Assembly: GCF_033115175.1 (NCBI RefSeq)
Contig: NC_084837.1
Location: 89,044,966-89,108,965, forward strand
Source of the DNA: Lepus europaeus
Taxonomy: Eukaryota > Chordata > Mammalia > Lagomorpha > Leporidae
Direction of reading: 5' to 3'
Length of the DNA stretch: 64,000 bases
This document shows, piece by piece, positions 33,341 through 44,762 of this stretch; positions within the stretch are counted from its first letter, which is position 1; each line of letters begins with the position of its first letter. A model generated the notes under the pieces. That model was not told the DNA's origin. It ran no database searches and worked only from the letters and a program-made list of their open reading frames with translations. A program made the position numbers and the translations under genes.

Positions 33341-33445
33341 AGCTATCCTGTAATTTGGTTTTATTATACAAAATACAGCCCTAATTAGATATAATTTTAG
33401 GATGTGATAATCCTGCCAATTGTTAGTCATAGAAACTCAGCCAGC
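33341..33445 (+). repeat. Second copy of the 30758 segment, inside an LTR
   Basis: GCTATCCTGTAATTTGGTTT starts the homology, and TTGTTAGTCATAGAAACTCA near its end matches. It lies in a block that replaces the middle of the MaLR LTR. Confidence 0.85.
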
Positions 33446-33530
33446 CAGAGGTCTATCTGTCTGTCCATCTATTTATAGAGCAATCACATTTGCTATTGTA
33501 AGGGCACTAATCCCATTCATGAGGGCTTCA

Positions 33531-33619
33531 TCTTTTTTTTTTTTTTAAAGATTTATTTATTTACTTGAAAGAGCTACAAAGAGAGAGAGAAGGAGAAGCA
33601 GGGAGATAGAGAAGGGGAC

Positions 33620-33650
<31 letters not shown>

Positions 33651-33911
33651 AGTCTTCCATCCGTTGGTTCACTCCCTAATCGGCTACAATAGCCAGAGCT
33701 GCACCAATGAAAAGCCAGGAGCCAGGAGTTTCCTCTGGGTCTCTCACACGGGTGGAGGGGTCCAAGGACTTGGGCCATCTTCTACTGCTTTCCTAGGCCA
33801 TAGCAGAGAGCTGGAGTGGAAGTGGAGCAGCTGGGACTCGAACTGGCACCCATGTGGGATACTGGTGCTACAGGTGATGGCTTTACCCGCTATGCCACTG
33901 TGCTGGCCCCA
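33531..33911 (-). mobile_element. CSINE, type A, in MaLR LTR
   Basis: Flanked by GGGCTTCATC/AGACTTCATC. Long (GA)n-rich segment with additional AGGGAGATAGAGAAGGGGAC. Confidence 0.92.
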
Positions 33912-34042
33912 AGACTTCATCCTTAAAACTGAATTACCTCCCAAAGGCCCTACCTTCTGTATCATCACCAGGATTTCAGCATAGGATTTTTAAGGGGACA
34001 CATTCATTCCCTAGCACTTCTGACTCCCCAAAAGTAATTATA

Positions 34043-34280
34043 GGTCACCTCTTTTGGGTGCCAGGTACCCTTGTCAATGCTTTGGAAACACTAACCTGTT
34101 TAACCTTTGGAACCATCATAGGAGATCTTATCCTGATCTTAATTTTATTGGTGCAGAAACTCAGGTGCAGAGATGAGTAAGTTGCCCAAGAGAATGTAGC
34201 TGGTAAGTGTCAGAGCCAGGATTGTGAACCCCAAAGTGCACAGATCCAAGGTTGTGTTTTCTCCACTGTGTTATAGTGTT
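34043..34280 (+). repeat. L2/MIR3-like fragment
   Basis: 'GTGCCAGGTACCCTTGTCAA', 'GGTGCAGAAACTCAGGTGCA' and 'AGCTGGTAAGTGTCAGAGCC' follow the consensus core. Confidence 0.8.
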
Positions 34281-34434
34281 TTATTTTATTTTATTAATTT
34301 AAAAGCAAGGTTTCTTTAAGTCAGAGACCTCCAGCCAGAGTGGCCTGGAGGGGCACAACTGTGATACAGTTTTAAAATCACCTTATTGAGACACACCGTA
34401 TATACTATAAACCTCGCCTTTGTATTGCCCTGTA

Positions 34435-34615
34435 TTTTTCCTTCACCACACTTGCCAGTTTGTAATTGGGTAGTGAGTGATCTGATCTTTTTCTGAACAT
34501 CTATATTCCTATCAGATGGTAAGCTTAATGAGGACATGATCTGTGTCAGTGTGTTCACTGCTCTATTAGGCCAGGAGGAGTTCAATAAATGTTTGTCGAG
34601 TGAATAACTGAAGCC
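34435..34615 (+). repeat. L2 3' end-like fragment
   Basis: 'GATGGTAAGCTTAATGAGGA' and 'GAGTTCAATAAATGTTTGTC' followed by GAGTGAATAA are the usual L2 3' terminus. Confidence 0.7.
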
Positions 34616-35894
34616 AGCCCAGCAACCTCTAAGGGCGTGCTTAGCCCCAGGCAGGCTCTTCTGCACTACGTGAGCAGCTCTCTCCCACCTGTCATTGCAC
34701 TGGTTACGTGGGGTTCATCAGGCCCTCCCAGTGGACAGCCTACTTCATGGTTGTTAGAGGACTGTTGGAGGCACACTGGCCGGCGAGGGTGATCTGGTTC
34801 CTGCTCCCACAGGGCTTGTGTGCTACAGGGGCGAGGCAGAGCACCGCCATGAAAACTCCAGGTAATAGTGAAGGCTCTAAGGACAGTACAACAGAACGCT
34901 GTGGTAGACGGAGCATCAGCCTTCTGAACTCCTTCCTTTTAAGCGGCTGCTTCAGTTACGTTTTGGGGCTTTTTATTATTATTATTGTTGTTGTTGTTCC
35001 CCAAGAATCTCAGGAGAGCCACAGTTGGTCCACCAGAACAGTGATTGGATGGAAGTTTCTGGTTTCCAAGAACAATGAATACAATTCCTGAAATTAGGAC
35101 TATTGCAGAATGCGTAACTGCCATTCTTGTCCCAGGAAGCAGTAAAACAATGGCCACACATCTACTTTTCCCAGAGTTTTGAATCCCGGCAATGAGGATA
35201 AAAATAACAAAGTCCTCGAGCTGCTGAGCACGACCCTGTGTCCTTTTCAGTGCTGTGAGCGTGGGCCAGCGTCATCAGAGAGGGGCACGGACTGTTCCCC
35301 TCCCTGACTTCACCTCCAGGGCCTGGATCCCTGTTGGTCTTTGACTTTTAATATCCATGACATCTGCCTAAATACGTAGCCAGTGACACACAGGGAAGGC
35401 CCGAGTCTGCTCTGTAAGGGCAGTGACAAACTGTGCTGCTTCCCCAGCTGTCACCCGTGCCCGCTACGCCAACACAAAAGCTCCTATTAGTCAGTGGTTA
35501 TGAGAGCCGGTGGCACGTGACCACCCTCAGTAGCCCACTTTCCAACCTTTCACAAACTCGGCGAGCCCCAGTCGCTTCTCCAAGCGCTCCTTCCCTGCAA
35601 GTGGTGGCTGTTTTCGGAACTCTACTTAACACCCCAAAGCCTAAAATGACAAACAACTGGGAGTTCTCAGTTATAATTAAGACCATAATTAACAATTGCT
35701 TATTGAGATGCTTTTAACTTTGAATATGCACATTCAGAAACATAATCTAAAAATTTATACTAATTTTTTACTTTCTGAGGATTTCCTCTTGACAAAAATG
35801 ATTTGGATAAAATATCAGTAAATAGAATTGGGATACAAGGTCTTATTTTCAGGGTTTATAGGTAACTGTGTAAAATATACAGACTCCATTTTTA
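34616..35894 (+). other. IQCH intron 4, unannotated stretch
   Basis: Contains a (TTA)n(TTG)n microsatellite at about 34974-35000. No SINE, and no credible exon. Confidence 0.45.
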
Positions 35895-36210
35895 AAAAAG
35901 ATTTATTTATTTGAGAGGCAGAATTACAGATTTACAGAAGGAGAGACAGAGAGGAGAGGTCTTCCACCCACTGGTTCACTCCCCAAATGGCTGCAACAGC
36001 CAGAGCTGGGCCAATCTGAACCCAGCTTCCTCTGGGTCTCCCACATGGTTGCAGGAGCCCAAGCACTTGGGCCATCTTCCACTGCTTTCTCAGGCCATTA
36101 GCCAGGAGCTGGATCAGAAGTGGAGCACCAAGCACTCAAACTGGCACCTATATGGGATGCTGGTGCTGCAGGTGGAGGCTTTAATGCACCACACCACATT
36201 GCCTGCCCCA
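35895..36210 (-). mobile_element. CSINE, type A
   Basis: Duplication GACTCCATTTTT/GGCTCCATTTTT on the two sides. Confidence 0.92.
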
Positions 36211-36240
36211 TAGGCTCCATTTTTGCTATTGAAAACTTAC

Positions 36241-36505
36241 TGGGGCCAGGGCTGTGGTTCAGTGGGTAAAGCCAACGCCTGCAGTGCTGACATCCCATAT
36301 GGGTGCCAGTTCAAGTCCCGGCTGTTCTACTTCCAGTCCAGCTCTCTGCTATGGCCTGGGAAAGCAGTAGAAGATGGCCCAAGTCCTTGGGCCCCTGCAC
36401 CTGCGTGGGAGACCCGGAAGAAGCTCCTGGTCCTATCTTCCGATCAGTGCAGCTCCAACCATTGCAGCCAATAGGGGAGTGAACGAGCAGATGGGAGACC
36501 GCACC
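36241..36505 (+). mobile_element. CSINE, type A, 3'-truncated
   Basis: Ends abruptly at GATGGGAGACC without (CT)n or tail, directly at the LTR-like block that follows. Confidence 0.88.
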
Positions 36506-36903
36506 TGTCAATCTGGTATGCTCATTTTCCCATGATGTGCCTGTGTCTTGGCCAGGACCAGGAAGGAGGAGATGCCATGATGACCATGTGGAAGTTCAGC
36601 TTCACATGGAGGCCCAGTGAAACTATGCAAAGCCTCACGAGTTAAACTCTGCCCAGTCTGTAGATTTAATTAGGGCACCACACCTCTCTCCTAAGAGAGA
36701 TGGATAACCCTGGCGGTGCCTTTTCTTTCACTCTGGGCTCAGGACCGTGCTCATGCACCCTGGCCTCCTCCCTGTCTCTTGCCTCATGGGCAACTCTCTG
36801 GGTATCTTTCCATGTGGGGTGACCCACGCTCAGGTGTGAAGGTATATTCACCCTCTCTTTTAAATAAATCCTACTCTCACTTGTGCTCACTTGAATTCTT
36901 TTT
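36506..36903 (+). mobile_element. Possible LTR
   Basis: About 400 bp with pyrimidine-rich 3' part, a polyadenylation-like AATAAAT at 36863 followed by a C/T-rich end (CCTACTCTCACTTGTGCTCA). This is the layout of a retroviral R-U5. No coding sequence accompanies it, and it could instead be another old repeat. Confidence 0.35.
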
Positions 36904-36907
36904 TTAA

Positions 36908-37221
36908 ATTGTTTTAAAAGTTGTGTTAATTTATTTGAAAGGCAGAGTTAGAGAGAGGGAGAGACAGAAAGAGAGAGATCTTCCATCCACTGGCTCATTT
37001 CCCAAATGGCAACAATAACCAGGGCCAGGCCAGGCTGAAGCCAGGAGCCTGGAACTCTGTCCAGGTCTCCTACATGGGTGGCAGGGGCCAAGTACCTGGA
37101 CCATCTTCTGTTGCTTTCCCAGGCACATTAGCAGGGAGCTGGGTAGAAGTAGAGCAGCCAGGACTTGAACTGGCGCCCATGCAGGCAGCGGTTTAACTGA
37201 CTGTGCTACAATGCCGGCCCC
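36908..37221 (-). mobile_element. CSINE, type A
   Basis: Reverse orientation, missing a few bases in the head region (CATGCAGGCAGCGGTTTAAC). Confidence 0.9.
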
Positions 37222-37282
37222 TACATTGAATTCTTAACTCTGTTGAGGCAAGAAGAGTAAAGATTAAGATACAAAGACCCAT

Positions 37283-37620
37283 GGCTGGCGCCGCGGCTCA
37301 CTAGGCTAATCCTCCGCCTTGCGGCGCCCGCACACCGGGTTCTAGTCCCGGTCGGGGCACCGGATTCTGTCCCGGTTGCCCCTCTTCCAGGCCAGCTCTC
37401 TGCTGTGGCCAGGGAGTGCAGTGGAGGATGGCCCAAGTGCTTGGGCCCTGCACCCCATGGGAGACCAGGAGAAGCCCCTGGCTCCTGCCATCGGATCAGC
37501 GCGGTGCGCCGGCCGCAGTGCGCCTACCACGGCGGCCATTGGAGGGTGAACCAACGGTAAAAGGAAGACCTTTCTCTCTCTCTCTCACTGTCCACTCTGC
37601 CTGTCAAAAAAAAAAAAAAA
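37283..37620 (+). mobile_element. CSINE, type B, recent
   Basis: Perfect 16-bp duplication AGATACAAAGACCCAT at 37267-37282 and 37621-37636. The body is nearly identical to the other type B copies here. Confidence 0.96.
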
Positions 37621-37838
37621 AGATACAAAGACCCATAACATTAATAGCACATGTGCAGATATGTAGGGCTTGCATTGGTTGTGCTTTTTTTGTTTTTATG
37701 GAAGAAGCATTAATTTTGAATGACTAGAAACAAAAGCCAATACTACAAATGAAGCTATGTTTATACCATTATCTTAATAAAATCTATGCTATTTCAAAGT
37801 CAAAAAACTTTGGAATTAAACATAGCAGAATTTGAGAG

Positions 37839-37935
37839 GACTTCAAAAAATTCATGGAAAATAGAATTAAATGACAAGCTTATTTTGAATCCACAGTTTT
37901 TCACTATACTCATTTTCCATGAACTTTTAAAAGAC
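37839..37935. mobile_element. Short inverted-repeat (MITE-like) element
   Basis: 97 bp with terminal inverted repeats of about 24 bp: GACTTCAAAAAATTCATGG at left and CCATGAACTTTTAAAAGAC at right, about 20 of 24 positions pairing. No coding capacity. Family not named. Confidence 0.65.
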
Positions 37936-38104
37936 ACCCCTACCCTTATGGTGTCATAATTACAAGTTTTTCTATTGAATATCCCTAACAGCAAAAGCAG
38001 GGAAACGTGATCCTGTGGGTTCTAGGGTTGAGTCTAAACAGCTTCAAAGCAGGTGGAGAAAAGTCTCTGTTATCTCCAGCTTTGTCATATAAACGTGTAA
38101 GAAT

Positions 38105-38245
38105 TTCCCACCCCGTTCCGTCAGATGCCGACTTCTGTTTCAAAGCTGGAATCAGGAGTGGAGCTGGCACTGAAGCGCAGGCCCTCTGATAGGTGATGCG
38201 GGCATCCCACGCGGTGTCTTAACCACTGGCCAAAAGCCCACCCCC
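38105..38245 (-). mobile_element. CSINE, type C fragment
   Basis: Only the head half remains: AAGCTGGAATCAGGAGTGGA through GTGTCTTAACCACTGGCCAA to AGCCCACCCC. Confidence 0.65.
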
Positions 38246-39756
38246 CGGAGGAAGCATGGGTTTCAAGGAAAGTTTCCTAAAGGTGAAATCTGAGGAGTCA
38301 GCGGAAGTAACCCAGAATGAAAGCGGGGAGACTGAGGACGGCGGGCAGAGAGTGCGTGCCGAGAGGAGCCTGCATCTGTCAAGACCTGGGGGATGGGAGG
38401 GTGAGCCACGTCCAGGCTGACTGGAGCCCAGGACATGGGGGGAGAAGGATCTAGGAGGTGACTGGATGGATGAATGGTGCTATGAGCCGGGGTCGAGTCC
38501 CGCATAATAGCGCTTTCAGCAGGAAAGTGGTACAGTTTAGTCCTATTTATTGCTTTATGAAAGGTTACTTTAGCTGTAGTGTGGTGGAGACAGGTGCAGG
38601 GATGCCAGTGAGAGATGACAATGTTCTAACCAAGATGGGTGGTGAGGAAATGGAGCGAGGCTGCAGAGGCAGAAACCAAAGTCTGCAGATCCAGGAGAGA
38701 GGGGAGTGCAGGGCAGGGCGAAGATGTTGACTCAGGCAGCTGGTGTGGGGGCGATGGGGCGCTGTTCACTGAAATGGGGAAGTAAGATGTTCTATTTTTA
38801 TATGAGCTTCTTGATAAATGCAATGATTCCTGTAAGGGAAATTAGGTATGCACATAGACATTTAAGACTGGGCCCTTAATTGCATGGGGTTTTAGGATCT
38901 GAGGTTGGGAAGAGATGGTTCAAATAAAAGAGAATTTCATAGAAGGAGATTTTGCCTGGGTGAAAAGAAGATGGAGGGAAATAAGACAGCGTAGAACACT
39001 TGGATTAGCCGTAGTCGGACACAGCCGATCTTAGGCCTCAAGGGGCGCGGGGAGGAGGGATGCTTTAGTGGATACTGCTGTGTGCTGCCTAGATGCCCAG
39101 CCTTGCTCTCCTCCCCCACTCGGGACTGAAGCATCCACTCCCCTAACTGCTGTGGGAGATCCTTCCAGGGCCATGTGACAGGGCGCCAGCACAAGGGAGT
39201 TGCCCGCAAGTTGTAGCCCCATCCAACGACTGACGGATATAAAGTCTAGCCCCCTTGTCCCAAGTCGACGTAGAAATGAGAGACATACCTCCAGAACTTC
39301 CCCTAAGACCAGCTGAGGATCTGATACCTGCACCAGGATCCAGCCTCTTCCTCTGCCCACTGCTCACAGGTGTCAGTCACGTGTGCTCTCCCAGGAAACC
39401 TCCTGTGACAATCTCTGTTTCCTCAAACTGAAACAAATGCTTAGGTTGCCTGTTGTGGAGATGGGGGGAGAGCTGTGGACAGTGTGGTCGATGGTAACTG
39501 TGATCTTTAGAGGACACAGCACTGAGTGGGACTCCACCTGTGGCACTGCCCTGGGGGTGGGGGAGCCAAAAGGGGAAATACCCCAACCTCATGCTCCTCC
39601 CTTCTGATCTCCCACTTCCCCTTCCCAATGGCAGATGGAAGGTATCCAGCACAAGGTGTATTCTTTTTTAGAACCACTCATTTCCAAAAGTCACATGTGC
39701 ACAGAGTGACCAAACACCCCAGCGTCCCAACCAGAGCACTTGTAAGAAGGAAAGAG
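38246..39756 (+). other. IQCH intron 4, old-repeat-like but unnamed
   Basis: Purine-rich text such as GAGGAAATGGAGCGAGGCTG and ATTTCATAGAAGGAGATTTTG resembles an abundant old mammalian repeat. Fragments of the same kind occur at 18.8, 41.3-41.8 and 51.3 kb. No exon. Confidence 0.4.
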
Positions 39757-40470
39757 GGGAGCTGGCACCGTGATGTAGTAGGTGAAGCAGCTGCCTGTAG
39801 TGCCAGTTCAAGTCCCGGCTGCTCCACTTCTGATCCAGCTCCCTGCTATGGCCTGGGAAAGCAGGGGAAGATGGCCCAAGAGCTTGGGCCTCTGCACCCA
39901 CATGGGACACCCAGAAGAAGCTCCTGGCTCCTGGCTTCAGACTGGCCCAGCTCCAGCTGTTGCAGACATTTGGGGAGTGAAGCAGCAGATGGAGGACCTT
40001 TCTGTCTGTCTCTCCCTCTCTCCTTCTGTAACTCTACCTCTCAAGTAAATGAATAAATTTTTTTTTTTGACAGGCAGAGTGGACAGTGAGAGAGAGAGAC
40101 AGAGAGAAAGGTCTTCCTTTGCCGTTGGTTCACCCTCCAATGGCCGCCGCAGTTGGCGCGCTGCGGCCGGCGCACCGCGCTGATCCGATGGCAGGAGCCA
40201 GGGGCTTCTCCTGGTCTCCCATGGGGTGCAGGACCCAAGGACTTGGGCCATCCTCCACTGCCTTCCCGGGCCACAGCAGAGAGCTGGCCTGGAAGAGGGG
40301 CAACCGGGATAGAATCCGGCTCCCTGACCAGGACTAGAACCCGGTGTGCCGGCGCCGCAAGGTGGAGGATTAGCCTAGTGAGCCGCAGCGCCGGCCAAGT
40401 AAATGAATACATCTTAAAAGAAAGAAAGAAAGAAAGAGAGAAAGAAAGGGGGAAAGAAAGAGAGAAATAA
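39757..40470 (+). mobile_element. CSINE, type A, split by another SINE
   Basis: Body 39757-40058, then resumed tail from 40397 (AAGTAAATGAATACATCTTAAAA), extended by an (AAAG)n run to about 40470. Confidence 0.9.
40059..40396 (-). mobile_element. CSINE, type B, nested in the tail of another
   Basis: Duplication AAGTAAATGAATAAAT at 40043-40058 and AAGTAAATGAATACAT at 40397-40412 (one mismatch). Head ends AGCCGCAGCGCCGGCC. Confidence 0.95.
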
Positions 40471-40670
40471 AATAATTAGTTTAAAACATAAAAGGAAAGA
40501 GGATGGCATCAATGATTACTTTGGGACAGCAGGGGTAGCCACCTTCCCTCGGAATACCAAAACGTTCATTCATTGATTTATTAAATGCTTGTCATACAAC
40601 AGATTGATTGCTTACTGGGCAGTTGGCTGTCTCCTAAGCAAAGGGGAACCCATCCATAAGAACACACTAA

Positions 40671-41028
40671 GGCCGGCGCCGTGGCTCAACAGGCTAATCC
40701 TCTGCCTTGCGGCGCCAGCACACCGGGTTCTAGTCCCGGTCGGGGTGCCGGATTCTGTCCCGGTTGCCCCTCTTCCAGGCCAGCTCTCTGGTGTGGCCAG
40801 GGAGTGCAGTGGAGGATGGCCCAAGTGCTTGGGCCCTGCACCCCATGGGAGACCAGGATAAACACCTGGCTCCTGCCATCGGATCAGCATGGTGCGCAGG
40901 TTGCATCGCGCTGGCCGCGGCGGCCATTGGAGGGTGAACCAATGGCAAAAAGGAAGACCTTTCTCTTTGTCTCTCTCTCTCTCTCTCACTGTCCACTTTG
41001 CCTGTCAAAAAAAAAAAAAAAAAAAAAA
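40671..41028 (+). mobile_element. CSINE, type B
   Basis: Duplication GAACACACTAA on both sides (40660-40670 and after the 22-A tail). Confidence 0.95.
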
Positions 41029-42408
41029 GGAACACACTAAGGGAGGCTGGGAAGCTAACATGAGACGCTTTTGCACCAGTGCCACAGAGAAGGGGTTGAC
41101 TCAGGGAGCTTGGGGAGGGAGGGAAAGGCTTCCCCTAGGCCATGATGCCAGGTCTGGGTTCTGGCCAGGTAGTCTGGCAGGGGATAGAGGTGGACAGCAG
41201 AGGGCATGTGCAAGGATCTGCTCATCAACAAGGGCATGGTTTATCTGGGGCAGAGGGAACCCAGTGATTTCTTGTGGTTAAGATGTAGAGTTGTTTGAAG
41301 AGAGACCAGGGGTGTGGCTGAAGACAGAATAAGGGAGGGCCAGATTGTGCTGCAATTGGTGAAGTGTATTTAATGCAAAGGATTTGAATTTGTATTAGTG
41401 GCAATAGAGAACTATTTAAGAATTTTAAAGTGAGAACTGGATTATAATGGTGATTTGGAAAGCGACATGGAGAAGGAGCTGAGTGTCACTGAAGGCAGAA
41501 GCCCTGTGCTGATGCGGTGGAGAGATGACGAGGGTCCGAATGAGCATGTGGCCGTGGGCATAAAGAGAAAAGAGCAGGTTCTCAGGCCTGTTGTAATTAG
41601 GGGTAGGACTGGCAGGGCCTGGTGATGGGTTGGGAGGTGTCCACTTGGATGGTAGTGACACTGCTGATTGAGATGGAGAGCGTAGGAGCACATATGCTGG
41701 GGTGGTGGTCGGAGCAGGAGAGTGAGATTAATTCTCTTCCAGACAGTGTTGAGCCCAAGGCACTTACGGAAGCTACAGGCCAAAATGCTGGACAGATCCA
41801 CGTGTGGCATGGAGCTCAGAAAATAGCAGAGATTGGCCCATAGATTTTCTCTTATTGGCATGCGGGGGGTGCTTCAAGCCAGAGATGAGGCCCCTCAAGG
41901 AAAGCACCATGCAGATACGATTACAGCGTTGTCATTGAAATCTCTGTTTTCCTGGATCGTAAGATCCCACCAATCATGAGTCAAAATCAACTAAGAGATC
42001 TTCAGGTTACAATGGATTAACTGTAATCTTAGTCTAAACCTTTTTATTCTCAGCCTGAAGGTTCTTCCCAATCACTTCTGGCCAATTGATATTATGTACA
42101 GCATTGTAATGATGATAATGGCAGACTGTTTTCAATAACCTTGACTGGTGGTGTTTAAAAAAGTTTTTTTTTTTTTTTGGCATTCTTGACTTGTACTGGA
42201 ATTCTGGGCCTAATGAAAAATACTAGGGTTTCTTTCTACTGTCTTGGTTGGTTGAATGCGTAAATTCGTATGTTCCTTAACTGGATGATTTACCCATCCT
42301 TGAAAGTTAACCCTTCTCTTGAAAGACAGTGGTGGCTTCCAAGAGTGAGCTCTAGGAAGTCCATGAGTGACTGCAGGAACTGGTGATGTTCGGTCTCCAT
42401 AGTTTTAA
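41029..42408 (+). other. IQCH intron 4, SINE-free stretch
   Basis: 41270-41830 reads like the unnamed old repeat noted at 38.3 kb (e.g. GGAGAGATGACGAGGGTCCG). 41900-42400 has no recognised feature. Confidence 0.4.
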
Positions 42409-42695
42409 AGATTCTAGAGGAGCTGGTATTTAGGACACCGACATCCCAAACCAGAGTACCTGGGTTTGATTCCCAGCTCTGGATCCTGACTCCAGCTTCC
42501 TGCTAAGGCAGACCCTGGTAGGCGGTGGGGAAGGGTCAAGTTGTTGATGATGGCTCCGGTGTTTGGATCCCTCCCACTCATGTGGGAGACCTGCATTGAA
42601 TTCTCCGCTCCTGGTTTGGCCTGGCCCAGCCCCAGCCGTTGCATGCATTTGAGGAGTGAACCAGTGAGTAGGAGCTCTCTCTGTCTCTTGCCTGT

Positions 42696-42768
<73 letters not shown>
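42409..42768 (+). mobile_element. CSINE, type C, with (AT)n(AG)n tail
   Basis: 'AACCAGAGTACCTGGGTTTG' and 'GACCCTGGTAGGCGGTGGGG' identify it. The tail has expanded to (AT)n of about 34 bp (42700-42734) then (AG)n of about 30 bp. Confidence 0.88.
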
Positions 42769-44287
42769 TTGAATTGACTTGAAAATAATTTTAAAATACT
42801 AGAGTCTATTCTACGAGATTTGCTATGCTCATTTGTGAAAGACAGTTTCTGCATCTGTAATAACTTTTTTGTTTTAATGCTGAAAAATGTTTAAAAGACA
42901 TTTTAAACAAAAATTAGAGATCCTAATTTTAGCTTAAAATTTAAGCAGCTGTGGTACTCCCAGGGCACAGCACTCGATTGTGGTGATGAGAACGTAGCGG
43001 ATTCTTGTGCGTGACTAAATTCTCAGCTGCACAATCGCACCGCGGCTTATTCTTGTGCACAGTGACCTGCAAGTGTCTTTGGGCGTCAAGTATAAGAAAG
43101 GCGGACTTGAGAAATGTTAAGACTTGAAAACACATTTGTCTTTAAAGAGAAGAAATACAGCAAATGTCTTAAGAGTCTTTACACTTCATCTAACAATGTC
43201 GGTGTTGAAAGAATTCTCGGAGATTTGCGCTGTGACTGCCTTCACAAGCAGTTTGTAGGACATTCGTTCAGTTTATTTAGCACATGGAATAAGAAGTGTG
43301 TCCCAGTCATTGTGCTACATAGCATAGGCATGCTCCCTTGCCATGTGGGACTTAAGGGAGTGGTCTCCCTCGGGAGCCTGGGGAATGCACCTTTCGGGAC
43401 TGTCGTGATGCTGTGGGTGCACTGCCAGCGCTTCGTGGGCCAGGGCTGCTCTACACTTTGTGCAATGCACAGGACATTGTGCACAAAAAGTGCTGCTTCT
43501 TTCCCAATATCAACAGAATCCACCGTGAGACACGCTGCCGGAAACAGACACAGTGGTTTTTCAGGCCAAGACCAATCACCAGGGAGGGGAGCCAGTCTGT
43601 CTGTGTCACTCTAGGTGGTACCTGTGGCTCAGCTCAGATGCTCTGTTTACCAGATAGCTCAGGGTGAAGACACTCCAAAAAATGTGAGGAAAGCCCGAGA
43701 GCTGTGAAAAGGTGGTCCTAGCAACCGGAATAAATGCATAGATTCTCAAATAGCACAATACTCGGCACATAGCAAAGTGCTCAACTTCGAGTAGTAGTAT
43801 GATTATTAATCTAATTCTAGACTCTCTGATCTTGAAGGAACCTTAACAGATCAGTCAAACCCAGTGTTAACACAACATCCCCCCCGGCCCACCTCTCCAC
43901 CATGGAATGTTTTGGGGGTACAAGTAGTCATAAAATACTCGTAAAAGGCAAGGAAAGGGTTAGAGGTAAAAAGCACAGAGGATAAGGAAGAGGAGAAAGA
44001 GCAGCAGGAAAGGTTCCTAGGCCGTTCCCTGTCGTGTCTGGCAAGCTGCAGGCTGTTTCACAATAGAAATTCCTAAACTATCTAAATCAGGGGTCTTCTG
44101 AGAAGCATGATGCCTGGGTATGTTCACAGGTCAGAGAGGGTAAATCCACCTAAACATCAATTCCTTAAAATGAGTGCCTTCATCATCAAACATTTAAAAC
44201 TTGGCTATGATGTAGGATGACACAGCATCTGTGTCTAAATTAGAAAAATCTTTCATTTTGTGAATTTGGATCCAACTGAGAATGTGA
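42769..44287 (+). other. IQCH intron 4, unannotated stretch
   Basis: A 166-codon ORF at 43114-43614 has no family resemblance and no supporting splice sites. 43740-43830 may be the 3' end of a MIR (CGGCACATAGCAAAGTGCTC). Confidence 0.4.
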
Positions 44288-44527
44288 TTTCCTTCCTTCC
44301 TTCCTTCCTTCCTTCCTTCCTTCCTTCCTTCCTTCCTTCCTTCCTTCTCTCTCTCTTTCTCTCTTTCCCTTCCTTCTTTCCTTTCTTTCTCTCCCTCCCT
44401 CCCTCCCTCCTTTCTTTCTTTCTGTCTCTCTCTTTCTTTCTCTCTCTTTCTTTGTCTCTCTCTTTCTCTCTCTTTCTTTCCCTCTTTCTTTCTCTCTCTC
44501 TCTCTTTCTTCTTTTTTTCTTTCTTTC
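44288..44527 (+). repeat. 240-bp polypyrimidine tract, (TTCC)n then mixed (CTTT)/(CT)n
   Basis: Begins with about 14 uninterrupted TTCC units, then CCCT, CTTT and TCTC mixtures with only two or three purines. It is contiguous with the tail of the outermost nested SINE. Confidence 0.95.
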
Positions 44528-44762
44528 AGAAAGAGAGGGAGACCTCAACCATTGGTTCACTTCCCAGATGCCCACAACAGCCCCTCACTGAGCCCAAAAC
44601 CAGGAGCTAGGAACTCCATCCATGTCCCCCATGTGAGCAGCAAGGAACCAATTCCTTGAGCCATCACCACTGCCTCCCTGGGTCTGTATTAGCAAGAATG
44701 CAGGAATCAGGAGCCAGAAGTGGGCCTGAAACCCAGGTGCTCCGATTTGGGATGTGAGCATC

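Larger units (their letters stand above)
32428..34020 (-). mobile_element. MaLR LTR (MST/MLT1-like), fragmented by three SINEs
   Basis: Four pieces line up in order with the antisense MaLR LTR: 32428-32489 (GGGCTGCCATAGCAGAATAT, GGCGGCTTAAACAA), 33168-33301 (TTTCTGGAGGCTGATGTCCA, AGATCAAGGTGCTGAC), 33503-33530 (AAGGGCACTAATCCCATTCA) and 33912-34020 (TACCTCCCAAAGGCCCTACC, AGGGGACACATTCATT). CSINEs at 32490, 32822 and 33531 and a foreign block at 33302-33502 separate them. It is a solo, non-coding LTR, and no retroviral gene was seen. Confidence 0.82.

Noticed and set aside
39526-40056. 176-codon plus-strand ORF
   Set aside because: Ends in a type A CSINE (the translated GMP/LGP/WLLASDWPSS-like pattern recurs at every CSINE).
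43114-43614. 166-codon ORF in repeat-poor intron 4 sequence
   Set aside because: No recognisable motif, no suitable splice sites and ordinary intronic composition; a chance ORF is more likely.
44240-44610. Low-complexity 111- and 116-codon ORFs (RKERE / SFLPSF repeats)
   Set aside because: Translation of the TTCC/CTTT microsatellite.
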